The translations under genes were made by a program, and so were the position numbers. The notes under the pieces are model-generated. The model was not told the origin of the DNA, searched no databases, and saw nothing but the letters and a program-made list of their open reading frames with translations. 64,000 nt of DNA from Notospermus geniculatus (taxonomy: Eukaryota > Nemertea > Pilidiophora > Heteronemertea > Lineidae): NCBI GenBank assembly GCA_002633025.1, contig NMRB01000297.1, positions 220,433 to 284,432 on the forward strand, read 5' to 3'. Within the stretch, counting starts at the first letter, position 1. Each line of letters opens with the position of its first letter. Shown piece by piece: positions 1 to 10,166 of the stretch.

Positions 1-360
1 ACCAGCTCACTATTGTTCACCAATATAGGCCTACATGTAGCCTAATTAACGTTAGCTTCCAGACGATTATCTACTGAACAATGGTGACGCATGTGTTCAC
101 CACCGCCTGACCGCGTACGCCAGATTGGAGTACCCCAGTTTGGAGTTACGCCAGATTAGAGCGCTCCTTTCTCGAGGGTACCTGTATTCTGATTTGTGGC
201 ACTGTCACTGATGGGCCGGCCGTCGGCTGACTCGACTGCCATGGCCAGAGTCACGTCACAACTGCGGCCTGTCTGTCATTACTGTCATCATCAGTGCATG
301 CAGTGTGCATGCTGTGTACATTGAGGCCTACCATTATTGACATCGATTGTCATTGTGTTT

Positions 361-668
361 GTAGGCCGATGCCTCGCCTTTCGGTAGGGCAGGCCTAGCC
401 TCAGTGAAGCTAAGGCGCCTCCCTATGCTTATTAGGCCTCCCTAGCATGCCTAGGCATAGGCCTTTGCTAGGCCTATACCATTTGACTTGCCTAGGCTAG
501 GGCCAGGGCCTCCCTACCCTAGGCCTAGCTTAGGCCCTAGGCCTATTATAGGCCTAGGCCCTTAAGCTAGCACATTAGGCCTAGGCCTAAAGTGCTAGCT
601 GGGCATGGTAGGCCTAGCCTGGGCATGCTGGGCCTCCCTCGGTCTAGGCTACAGTAGGCCTAGGCCTA
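361..668. repeat. AGGCCT/CCTAGG-rich low-complexity block
   Basis: Dense overlapping copies of AGGCCT and CCTAGG, giving runs of TAGGCCTAGGCC. No reading frame of note. The same words are scattered elsewhere in the window (for example 28510-28700, 51340-51400 and 52290-52500), so this is a local concentration of a genome-wide word bias. Bases 1-843 otherwise hold no gene I can support. Confidence 0.7.
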
Positions 669-843
669 AAGATGGCAACACTGTGTAGTCAGTTCGTGCA
701 ATGTCCATCAATCAAATGCCTGGCCTGTGTGACATAGAAGTAGATACAATGGGCCTAGGTCAGGACCTTCTATCACTGCCTTGTATACAGTAGGCCTATG
801 CTGTGTGCCGAAAGGGTTTATTGTTGGTGTCTTTCTTTTTCAG

Positions 844-1610
844 TATTAAAAGTGTCAAGCAGCTGCTGCTAATATTTAAAGACTCGCTAGGCCTAGATTA
901 TTTAAAGGGTAAGTTGACACATGTAATCTGTGCAGTGCTTTTATCATCTGTACTCTTTGTGTACATGATGTAGGCTACCTTCAGTGCAACTGCTATGCTA
1001 TCAACGCATCACTGTGCTCTTTTTCTGGTGTCAAAGCAAGTCATGTAGAAATTACTCATACCTATTCCCTCGTACTCAATACCACATTCCTTCTCTCTTT
1101 ACAGGATGAAAATAGCCAGTTTTCAAAAACGAACGGAATGTGCCAAAATATCCATCTTGCTGTTACATGTACTAAGTGCCATTGGACTTGATGCGGTCCC
1201 GGGAGGCTGTCAAAAAGTAATTTGCCAAAGAAGCAAGACACGAGAGACTGTCATAATTATACCATAATCACAACTTCGTGCAAGGTGATTTCTGTAATAT
1301 TTCAAGTCTCAGGACACAATGAAAGGGGCCAATGACAATGTGTGTGATTTACAGTATCAGCACATAGCCTATCACATGTATCTAGCTCCACCATCCTTGA
1401 TGCTTGACAATGAAGACATCATCTTCAAACATTGTTCGCAAACTAAACCTTCTACAACTGCACCAGCTATTGCATTGTACATGTACTTGCAGTCAACATC
1501 AGTCGTGATGGATACAGGAGCAGCAGTAGTTATGCCACAACATGTACTAGTGTGTTCGAATATGACCTATATTTGTTGTACAGTTTGATTATGAACAAAA
1601 TAAAACATTC
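844..1610 (+). CDS. Possible 3' end of an unidentified gene (last two exons)
   Basis: A strong polypyrimidine tract ending in CAG (828-843) precedes 844-908. That segment is followed by a consensus donor GTAAGT (909) and a good acceptor ending TTTACAG at 1104. One frame of 844-908 is fully open (…IKSVKQLLLIFKDSLGLDYLKG) and meets TGA three bases into the next exon. About 500 nt of putative 3' UTR follows, ending at AATAAA (1599-1604). The arrangement reads like a short penultimate coding exon and a terminal exon that is mostly UTR. I do not recognise the peptide. An 89-codon ORF (1319-1588) inside the terminal exon looks incidental. A spliced non-coding RNA would give the same signals, and upstream exons are not visible in the repeat-rich first 800 bases. 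Confidence 0.35.
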
Positions 1611-2136
1611 TGGCTTTCAATTAAATGTGCATCTTTACTGAGCTTTGTAATTCTAATGTTACAAATCCATGACACCTTGATCCTCTCTATAACCTTGCCC
1701 ATCGACCGAACTTTCTACATTGCCACTCAGTAATTCTCGACAAGTCAACTTTGCCTAATTTCTAAGGGCGGTCTTCAAATTGGCTGACAAACCAATTTCT
1801 AGTTTTATATCGTTTTCACTTTTGGATTTCGGTTAAGAATATTATGACTTGAAAGGTATGGTCCAATGAGATTTCTGAAGAGACAGGCCACCGCATTTTG
1901 CATCATTGCGTTTTTTTCCCCCAAGTGCACCAACACAATACCAAACGCTCCGTTACGCGTCGCGTCGGCCTTGCTCTGTCGCTGTCTGCACGCTCCGCTT
2001 ACACCGAACGCGATTTCGCAGACGCTGTGCAACGCATACGAGAAAAGCTTCGTCAGGGTGCAATGCGGCATGAACTAACAGTGGTTTTATCCGCGCGCTT
2101 TGAAAATTTGCTCTGGGTGCAACCCGTAGGCGTAGA
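1611..2136. other. Gene-free stretch
   Basis: Unique-looking sequence with several mutually overlapping ORFs under 90 codons on both strands (1800-2150). Such overlap in GC-richer DNA is expected by chance. I see no recognisable domain, splice pattern or repeat. Confidence 0.5.
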
Positions 2137-2506
2137 GGCCATGTCGATTTAGAGGAATCGGAGGAATCGAAGGAATCAGAGGAATCGGGCTGGAAAATCC
2201 ACAAAATCACCGTAGGATAAAGTATAAAATTACCAGAATAGATAATTCACAACATTTCCTGTGCTATTGAGTTGTTATAATAAACTCATCATCATCGAGG
2301 TTGGTGATAAGAGAGTCTAATGACTTGAGGGCCGAAAGCCAACACTTTAGGAGAAAAAGGGCCGAATTGCAAGTCCCACTAAAGTTATTATGATATTAAC
2401 TCGATCACGTGGCTGTATATATTTAGTACATGATAGCGTGCTGATTGTTAGTGTCTGATCGGCTGCAGACAGTATTTTCCTCTGATTCCTCTAAATCGAC
2501 ATGGCC
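2137..2506. mobile_element. Small foldback element with GAGGAATC repeats
   Basis: Inverted ends: GGCCATGTCGATTTAGAGGA at 2137-2156 is mirrored at 2487-2506. The left arm runs into a short tandem of GAGGAATC (about 2151-2189), and part of it is mirrored in the right arm. The interior is AT-rich and non-coding. Bases 2507-2990 beyond it hold no gene I recognise. Confidence 0.55.
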
Positions 2507-2990
2507 AGGCGGTAGACTACAGCTTTCCATAGGCTAGTGACACGCCGAGTGCGTTGCGATGATGCATGCGGCAAAGGCTTTGCTATTTTCTGCCGCACTA
2601 CACGCAAACAAAAGTTTTCAAAGCATGTGGTGCATGCGTTGCCCTGTTACATGCGATATCGCATTGAGTGTCGCAATATCTCGGGCCGAAATATCAATCC
2701 AGTGTATTTTTATCGAGATGTTTTCACCCCCGCATTTTGGTGCTTGATAGACGTGTGCGACTGGAGCGACTTTTTTAATCTCCCGAGCGAGAGGCCCGCA
2801 CGCAGAAAAAAATCACTCTCGGGTCGACTTTTTTGGGCGCACATGATAACTCGCATGAATGACCTCCACAGGGACTTGAGGCATGCATGGCAGGGGTGGT
2901 GGGTGTTTCCGAGGTCCAAAAGCACCCCTCGGACAGTGCCCTGACCCCTGGGGTAAAATACCCCAGGAATATGTATATATAATAACAAGA

Positions 2991-3667
2991 GCTAGCGTCC
3001 AATGGAAATACCTAGTAAGTCACATTTTTGGAAAAAATGAGTTAAGGCCAAATTCGTATTTGCTAGCTATTTTTTCATCAAAATAGACAGTTTTTGTTTA
3101 CAAAATGCCTGCCAAAGCCTCAGAATGAGAGAGGCAAGACATAGTAAGTGCACCACTCGGTCATTGCTTCCCAAAGTAAAACCTAGTAAGAACACACTTG
3201 CCTGTTTTGTGTAGTGATGTGGACCTGTGACTTGCTATCTTTTTCCTCTGTACCTCAGGTGAGTCACTGAAGAGTGTTAAGAGTGTTTAGGAAGTTCGAA
3301 ATGGTTTCAATTTTCAAATTAATAAACTTTCTATTTGTCCTTACACAATTTGTCTCATTTATTACCCCAAGGGACATCAATAAGCATCAGAATTGTGACT
3401 TACTAGGTTTTTACATTTGCAAAGTCAGCCTGAAAACAGAGGTAAAACATAGCAAGTCGCATTTAATTCTGTTATATAACATATTTTTTGAAACGTCTTA
3501 AAATGTGCTTCAGAACAATTAATTAGGCCTAGGCCTAGAAGTGTTTTCCACAACAAAACTCTTCCAAGTTGTCATTCCAACTCTTGATATTGGACCTGGA
3601 AACATAAACCCATTTTTCTCGAAAGTACCAAAATGTGACATACTAGGTATTTCCATTGTACGCTAGA
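2991..3667. mobile_element. Non-autonomous DNA transposon with ~37-bp TIRs
   Basis: Terminal inverted repeats at 2992-3029 and 3630-3666 share the core CAATGGAAATACCTAGTA. Inner degenerate copies of CCTAGTAAG and its complement occur at about 3180, 3400 and 3440, so the TIR motif is repeated inside. There is no transposase frame. Confidence 0.65.
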
Positions 3668-3883
3668 GAGATCTAACTCCAACTCTCAGGCAGACTGGTG
3701 TTTTTAACTTCAAATCTCGCTCACAAGAAAACCCTGACACTTATGAACGGGAAACACAGCTATTTTCACTCAGAAATTCCTCATCTTTCAGAAAAACACA
3801 ACAGTTTCACCATCAAAGGACCCTAAAGGGCCGGAAATGCCCTTGTTTCCTCGCGAGACCCCCCAAAATCACATCTTTGAAAA

Positions 3884-4367
3884 ATTACTGGCAGGACAAA
3901 AAGTGAAATTTTCACACTGTTTATGGCTAGATCTCCGCAACCATTCAACCGATCGGGACATTCTATATACCAGAGGATAGCTAGGAACATGCACTAAACC
4001 ACTAACCTGGTGTCAAAACGATTAATCCAAATATAAAGGTGTTATCCGATCAATTTGTCCAATTTTCGTGCAAGATTGTCAAGATATTTTCACAGGAACC
4101 GCCATGCTGACAAGGAAGTCGCACTGAATACTCCATTAGTCGCTGATTGGCCGAAATAAAATCCCATTAAAGTCCAATTTAAAATGAATTTATTCTGACC
4201 AATCAGCGACGAGGGAATATTCAGTCCCGCGTCCTCGTCAGCAGGTTAGTGGTTTAGTGCATGTTCCTAGCTATCCTTTCGTATATAGAATGTCCCGATC
4301 GGTTGAATGGTTGCGGAGATCTAGCCATAAACAGTGTGAAAATTTCACTTTTTGTCCTGCCAGTAAT
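3884..4367. mobile_element. Long hairpin (foldback) element
   Basis: Arms 3884-4009 and 4242-4367, about 126 bp each, are near-perfect reverse complements. Shared words include ATTACTGGCAGGACAAAAAG and GATCTCCGCAACCATTCAAC. The central loop holds its own inverted repeats (TCGCTGATTGG/CCAATCAGCGA at about 4140 and 4198). No coding capacity. Confidence 0.75.
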
Positions 4368-4853
4368 GGGCAATGATCGAGAGCTGCTGGAATACAGAGT
4401 ACATACCAATTGATGAGAGTAGCCTACACAGTTCATACCCGAAGGCATAATTCTTTCTAGCACTTGATCATGGTTTTAGCCCTACGTGGTATCCACCCCA
4501 CCTTGGCAGACGGCAAAATGCCATGAAACATGAACGCACGTCGAGAATCATTTTGTACAGTTACCAATGATCTAAGATGGTTGAGTGGCAAAATGAATGA
4601 CATTGTCAACTTACTATATTCAACACAAAATCGATTTCTTTGGTCGACTTCTTGGATGTTGTAAAAAAGTTGAAAAGGAAGGCTTTTGTATGTATCGTAG
4701 AGTCATCACTGAAGACATATCTTTGATATTAACTATACTTACCTATGATGTATGTATCCAACATAGACTACAAAAAAAGAACTTACGTCCAATCCTTTTC
4801 CTTTATGTTTGGAATACAATATGTTTAAACCAAACAAAAAAACGACACACAAA
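4368..4853. other. Gene-free stretch
   Basis: AT-rich sequence with no recognisable domain, RNA gene or repeat. Short ORFs at 4254-4463 (minus) and 4597-4857 (+) have no supporting features. Confidence 0.5.
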
Positions 4854-4873
4854 ATGATAGTACATGTATAAGC

Positions 4874-5076
4874 AAAGTCGTTTCCGAATTTCGCAAATCT
4901 TCGACCCAACCGGGGTCTTCCTCAGGCACCTTCTAGCAGAGATCACAGAAGTGAATGAGCTAGATCTGGTACGCGGGAACCTCACTAATATTGATTCAAT
5001 TCTAGGATCTATACTAGAAAGTGCCTGAAGAAACCCCGGTTGGGGTCGAAAATTGGCGAAATTCGGAGATGACTTT
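4874..5076. mobile_element. Palindromic MITE, 'GACCCCAACCGGGGTC' family, copy 1
   Basis: Arms begin AAAGTCG and end GACTTT. They contain the signature CCCAACCGGGGTC followed by TTCCTCAGGCACTTTCTAG, mirrored as GTGCCTGAAGAAACCCCGGTTGGGGTCGAA (split here for reading; the left form starts at 4902). The right end abuts the first recognisable GPCR codon at 5077, so this element marks the 5' truncation of that pseudogene. Related copies lie at 38572-38756, 49046-49103 (half) and 62107-62228. Confidence 0.75.
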
Positions 5077-5765
5077 ATGTCCTTGCCTCACAACAGGAAC
5101 ACAGTCATGTGTTTTTATCTACGTAACTTGGCAGTCTTTGACATCCTCGTCATCATGACGTTTTACCTGCAGCCATATCTCTTTGCAAAAAGCCAGTTTG
5201 TTGAAACACTAGGTGCAGCTTACTGCATTATTTTTTATTACTTTGAATACGTATTTTCAGCTGTTCAATGTAGACTGTAGTCATTATAGCATTGGACAGG
5301 GTGATTGCTGTCTGGTTCCCTCTCAAAGCCGCTGCATGGTGCACCATGAAACGTGCCCGGATATACACCTTTTGTATCGTTGTATTTGAATTTGCTTTAT
5401 ATGTCGGAAATCTTTTGACGGTACCGCACTATCAGCGAGGTCCGAATGGAATCGACGTAAGTTGCATTTTACATGAGGGATTATACGTATATTTCATGAT
5501 CGAAGAGACCTTAAGTTCCCCAATACCGATTTGTGCAGTAGCTATACTTAACCTCGTCATAGCTTTCAGCCTTAAGCGTCACCAGGACAGAATGAAAAAT
5601 ATCAACACGAAAAATCAGGCCGGTACATCACAGAATGCCTCCCGGGACAGAACCATGACTCTGATGTTAATGCTCGTCGCTACAGTTCTGTTTGTATTTC
5701 TCTTGCCCTTTTCTGCGACGCGGTAATTTGGAAGTTTTTTCTGCCCGATTTGGCAACATCCAGTG
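5077..5765 (+). pseudogene. Rhodopsin-type GPCR pseudogene (TM2 to TM6)
   Basis: Translated pieces align with the intact GPCR at 10167-11177. MSLPHNRNTVMCFYLRNLA (5077 on) matches its TM1-TM2 loop, and DRVIAVWFPLK (from 5295) matches its DRVIAVRYPLK. TM4, TM5 and the start of TM6 follow. Damage: everything upstream of the TM1/TM2 loop is missing at the junction with the palindromic element. A small deletion around 5268-5285 breaks TM3, with a stop after VQCRL. A further one-base shift near 5710 moves the TM6 end (FCDAVIWKFFLPDLA) into another frame. Homology stops near 5760, before TM7. It cannot make a seven-helix receptor. The TM7 piece at 8531 could be its displaced 3' end. Confidence 0.85.
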
Positions 5766-6862
5766 ATCATGAAGAGGGGGCGGTGGATTGGTGTTGGTTT
5801 GGGGTCATGTTGAAAGTGGGCAGTGTGGACTTCCCCTCACACCCGACAGCTTTAGGCCTACTATAGCTGTGAGGAGAGGTGTCTACGTGTTTAGCCATAT
5901 AGGGCTACATGTACCAACCTGATGGTGACAGGGTTCTCGAACTGACTTTTTGTGGTGTCAGATCATGCAGCGAGAGTGGAGTAGCTGCGGTTTTAGGCAG
6001 GGGAAAGAAAAATAATAGCGGGGCAAGACTACTCACAATACACTGAAAACGGACGTGAAAGAAAAAATGGGGAGAAAAAAAATTCTTCCTCCAACCGGAC
6101 TCGAACCCACGGATGTCGGAAACCATTCATTACCTATGCTCTATCCACTGGGCTACCGGGCTCGCCCCGACAACAGGGAATGTTTAGTGATACAAATGCG
6201 GCGATGACCTAATTCACAATTTAATCGGCTTAAGGAATAGATTGGGCGGAACTAAGTAGGTAACGATTTTAATGATTTTTGACATGCCCTCGTTATTTTT
6301 TAAAACAACAATCAGCTCCATTGTAACCTACCTTACATGTACATGAATATTAAGCCGTCTGACTAGGTAAAAGACTAAAGTGGACGGTACGGTTACTTAT
6401 AATGAACATTCGGCTACGTTCAGCTTGTAACCTGGAATGTGATTGGTTACGCCGTCATTTTCCACCAGAGTGGCGCTGCGGTGGTGAACGTAACCTTGAT
6501 AATATGCAACGTCTGGCAACGTGCAGCTCGTGATTGGTTCACATCAGGCTTTAGGACAAGCCTCCGTATGAATATGAATGAGATAGTTGTATTACTGGTG
6601 AATAACAAAGGGCAGAATGGATGTCTCGTTAAGTTTTGGTGGGTAATGACTGCATTATGAAATGAGACACACTGTTGAGTACATCCAGAGCGTCGTTGGT
6701 TCTAATTCTTGTTTAGTCGTCCAATATGAAAGCATGTGTCTTGACTCGCGCAATCAAAGATGAAGTTTGCCATGGCAGGCGAGAGGGGAGATTCAAATCC
6801 CTCATGAAGCATGGCAATTGCGCAGGGAAAGTTTAATGGAAGAACTTGGCGATATGTCGTGT
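5766..6862. other. Gene-free stretch (contains a tRNA-like SINE head)
   Basis: No coding region supported. It holds the tRNA-like segment at 6080-6168 and otherwise unremarkable AT-rich sequence. Confidence 0.5.
6080..6168 (-). mobile_element. tRNA-derived SINE head or degenerate tRNA
   Basis: Read on the minus strand, it has an A-box-like GTAGCCCAGTGGATAGAGC and a B-box GGGTTCGAGTCC about 35 nt later. These are the internal RNA polymerase III promoter of a tRNA. The D stem (GCCC/GAGC) and T stem do not pair fully, and no clean acceptor stem closes. A functional tRNA is therefore unlikely, and a SINE head or decayed tRNA is the better reading. Confidence 0.5.
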
Positions 6863-7217
6863 GCGCAGGGGCTTAGGCTGGTCCCTGGTGTGAGGCCTGG
6901 GGGTAGGCCGGGTGGGGGTGCACTCATTTGATACGTGGAACTCACTCGACTGCAGAAAAAAAACGAAAGTAACGTTCTGCATGCTTTTGACTAAATTCAA
7001 AGACTAAATTGACTAAATTCAAAGAGTCGGACTTTCGTTTTACTATCTTCCTGACACAACTAGTAGATGTACGATGAACCTGCCATCTGTTGCAACATGT
7101 GATTCAGCTGAACTGTGAAAACAGGGGTCTTTTATTTTTCAACACTTCTTAAGCGGAACTCTCTGAAGCTTTTTTGTGGGGGGGGGGATGCGCGTGCACC
7201 CCCAGCCTGCGCCCCTG
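6863..7217. mobile_element. Probable TIR element (CAGGGGC…GCGCCCCTG)
   Basis: The ends CAGGGGCTTAGGCTGG (from 6866) and CCAGCCTGCGCCCCTG (to 7217) are imperfect inverted repeats. The interior has a duplicated GACTAAATTCAAAGA (about 6989-7027) and a poly-G run near 7177. No coding capacity. Confidence 0.4.
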
Positions 7218-7350
7218 ATGCGGGTTCGATCACCGGTTGAACTCATCTTCATGTGATGGACAAACCGCTATCTTTGGAAACGCATTATTTCTCCGGACAC
7301 TGCGGTTTCCTCCTGCTATAATTACTGACTAAAAACCCTTAGCAGCGAAT
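7215..7350 (+). mobile_element. SINE fragment with GGTTTCCTCCTG body
   Basis: B-box-like GCGGGTTCGATCACC at 7219 is followed about 70 nt later by CTCCGGACACTGCGGTTTCC and TCCTGCTATAATTAC. The same body follows the tRNA-like head at 15180-15345 (minus), so these are two members of one SINE family. The A-box end is missing or covered by the neighbouring element. Confidence 0.5.
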
Positions 7351-7873
7351 GATACTGGATTTGGCTCTCATTTCCATTCAATACTTTATCGCCTGGAAAT
7401 CTTTTTCATAGGTTGATATTGCCATGGGAATAATCCCAGCCATGACGTGGTGCTGGTGGATAATTCAGTGGTGTTGAAAGCGGTGGTTGTGATGGCGGAG
7501 GGGGAAGCAGAGGAAAAAATGCAGCCTATCCATACTGTCGCAACAAGGTCGCTCTTTCTCTTGTTATAACCCCCAATCCCTCCGCCCGTCCATAAAAACA
7601 ATTACGCCACCTTTATTGCTGTTAGTGTTACTAATCACGAAACAGACCAAATCTATATAATTGTATTCACTCGACCAGACGCGTTATGCAAATTAGTTGT
7701 GTACGGGTCAACCCATTTCATTGACCATGATGGTCCCGCAGGCGGAGTCGAGTGTAAATAGGCTGGCTTTCTATTCATTAGCGTAACGTAAAGGTAACGT
7801 ATCGGTAACCTATATATTGCCACGTGACAGGTTATGCACCAATCATGGTTGGCGTAGGAAAGCTCCATGGACG

Positions 7874-8129
7874 TTAAAGATAATGTATCACGGGTATTTT
7901 CGCGGGCCACGAAATTCATTGTTTATTTACATTTTGTTTGTTTATGTCCAGGCTTTCTTTGTCTTAAAAGTAAATTGTTGGTTGCATGCCCCTCTAGAAA
8001 TTCTGTTCATTCCAAAAGTATTCATTTTGGTGGGTTGGCATGTCCCAGAAGTCCAAAATAACATAATGTAAACATCCATGTTTACAAACATTGAATGTAA
8101 ACAATGAAGTCGTGATATATTATCTTTAA
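7874..8129. mobile_element. MITE with TTAAAGATAAT ends
   Basis: TTAAAGATAATGTATCACG (7874-7892) mirrors CGTGATATATTATCTTTAA (8111-8129). Both ends carry TTAA, compatible with a TTAA target site. The right half also has internal inverted copies of ATGTAAAC. No coding capacity. Confidence 0.6.
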
Positions 8130-8530
8130 GTCATACGTTATAAGTACACTTTAGTCTTTTACCTATCTATGCGTCGGAAAGAGTGACAGGTTCCGAGCGT
8201 TCTTCGGAATACTTCGGAAGCCCTTCGGCGAGCTCATGAATATAAAGTCCTCAATTTGATGACGTATACGACAAATTTTTGGGGTTCTTTTTCGCCTGTA
8301 AATCATATTTCGCAATAGCTTTGAAAGACCCACCCGACCTGAACAGCGTTGAATAACCTTCCGCAGGCCTCCATAAAGAAATTTCGCCTTCAAACCGCAT
8401 AGAACGACCATTTCGGCAGTTTTTGGTGAGAAGGTCAGATTTCGTCTCTAAGGTGGTGTGAATCGATGTGACCCGCCTCAGTGTTTTGTCGCGCTTCGCG
8501 CATTTGCCGCTCCGCGACGTTCCGGTCCTT

Positions 8531-8746
8531 GCGTCGAGACCAGAACTTAGAAATCTGTCCTTTGCAATCATTCTTGTCCTAGCACAACTAAACCGGGCTG
8601 TTAACTTCTTCCTATATTGCATTGGTAGTAGGTATTTCAGGATGGATCTGTGGGTAAAAGTTTCAAGAAAATCTGGAACCAGAAGCGGCCGAGTGTACGG
8701 TGGTGAATTTGACGCTGTGAGTGGTAGCCCCTCTGTTGCTTTATAG
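8531..8746 (+). pseudogene. GPCR pseudogene fragment (TM7 and tail)
   Basis: The frame reads LASRPELRNLSFAIILVLA then QLNRAVNFFLYCIGSRYF. This matches the last extracellular loop, TM7 and helix 8 of the intact receptor (QLNHSVNFFLYCIGSRYF). The tail then diverges and stops at 8744-8746. Nothing upstream on this strand resembles TM1-TM6, so it is not a gene by itself. The first fragment (5077-5765) ends almost where this one begins, so the two may be one pseudogene split by about 2.8 kb of inserted DNA, or two separate scraps. Confidence 0.8.
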
Positions 8747-8809
8747 CTTATCGTACTCACCTTTCCCCCCAGGCCTGTTTGAGTGAACCACTGCCCGGTT
8801 CGAACACAT

Positions 8810-9258
8810 TAGGGCCGTTTAGACGACAGGCAAAAATCCACATGCGTCCCGATCGAATCCGATTGTGGTTCCAAACTCTTGCCTGGAAACGCTACCCAGT
8901 GCGGTCCAATGTGGATTGAAAATGAACCACCGATTTTGCTGGCCCGAATCCACATTCGACCGCATTAGACCACATTCGACCACATACAACCAGATTAAAA
9001 TTTGCGTTTAAACGCAAATGAGACCGGACTCCGGATTCATCCTACCTGCGCGCATGCGCATTGATGTGGTTTTCTTCCTCCACTGACCGCTGTCGCTGTG
9101 GAGAGTTCCACAGGGATAATTTGAGGTCGGAATGTGACCAAATTAACATGCGTGTGTAAACACTACCCCAAAACTTGGAACACATCCGGTCCAGAATGCG
9201 AGTCGATCGGATCGAATCTGAATGTGTTTTTTTTGGCTTGGTCGTCTAAACGGCCCAA
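8810..9258. mobile_element. MITE with GGGCCGTTTAGACGAC TIRs
   Basis: TIRs TAGGGCCGTTTAGACGAC (8810-8827) and GTCGTCTAAACGGCCC (9241-9256). The interior has repeated words (CCACATTCGACC, AATCCACAT) and the palindrome TGCGTTTAAACGCA at 9003-9016. No coding capacity. Confidence 0.7.
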
Positions 9259-10166
9259 TGATGTGCAGGTCACATGTGTCATGGGCTGGCCCATTGACCA
9301 CGCTATTGAATTCTGTACCAAGCTAATCCAGTCAACTTAGGGAAGTCCAACCTTGAAGGAAACAGACTGCACTGATGGTCAGTGGGGGTTCGTATAAAGT
9401 ACAGGTTGCAGGTTTATGGTTAGGGTCAGTGTCAGTGTCAGTCTCCAATGGTGAAGTCAAATATGTATAGTGCAAATATATGTACTGCCTGCAGGTAATA
9501 GTAGATTAGTTACATGAAGATTTCCTTCCTGCAGCGACGGGAGATTGATAAGCGCAATCTAGTCATGCTAGTGAGTTGTTACCTATTCATGACTGTCAGG
9601 GGCCAAGCATGATATTTTTGTTGATAAAAATGGCAAGCTGACCCATAAACGACCATGGGCATTTCAGCAGAATAGGAAACATCACTGTCTTTTTATTTTT
9701 TAACTACATGTGGATGATTGGTTGAAAGTCGAGGATTGTAAATTGGCATATTCAGAAAATTTCTGATTACAGTCTTTCTGACTGCAGAACACTTCGAGAA
9801 GTACGGTATATATATATTTTCGGACTTATTGATCGTGACTAGAATAGAAGACTAGTTGTTTCTAGCCAAGCCTTGAGGATTTATTTCGGTGTCTCTCTAT
9901 ATTGAGAATAAAAAGCGCCCTGATAAAGTTAAAAACAAGTGGAAACCGCCGTGAAGTTAGTTTTGATAGTTACATGTACCGTACCGATACTTTAAAAGTG
10001 TTAGGGTAGCACCACTTATGGTACATCTACTGCTGTGCACGTAAGTGTACAATGTACATTTTGCAAACAAAACTACCTTGGATAGCATAAACGGATTCAC
10101 ACAGTCGTATGTGCACAGGCGGAACACACGGAGGCTTAGTTGGCCGAGTGTCACGACGTACGTGTA
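9259..10166. other. Gene-free stretch upstream of the intact GPCR
   Basis: Holds GTCAGTGTCAGT short repeats near 9425 and TATATATATT at 9807-9820. I cannot assign a promoter: no convincing TATA box, initiator or CpG cluster can be placed relative to a start site. A 5' non-coding exon of the receptor could be hidden here. Confidence 0.4.

Noticed and set aside
2537-2944. 135-codon plus-strand ORF
   Set aside because: It begins at a non-ATG codon, overlaps open frames on the other strand, and shows no domain or splice context.
6080-6168. A functional tRNA gene
   Set aside because: The D and T stems have mismatches and no acceptor stem pairs, so I kept it as a tRNA-derived relic.
8251-8760. 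169-codon minus-strand ORF
   Set aside because: It lies antisense to the GPCR TM7 fragment. Its length comes from GC-rich shadow codons and it has no recognisable features.
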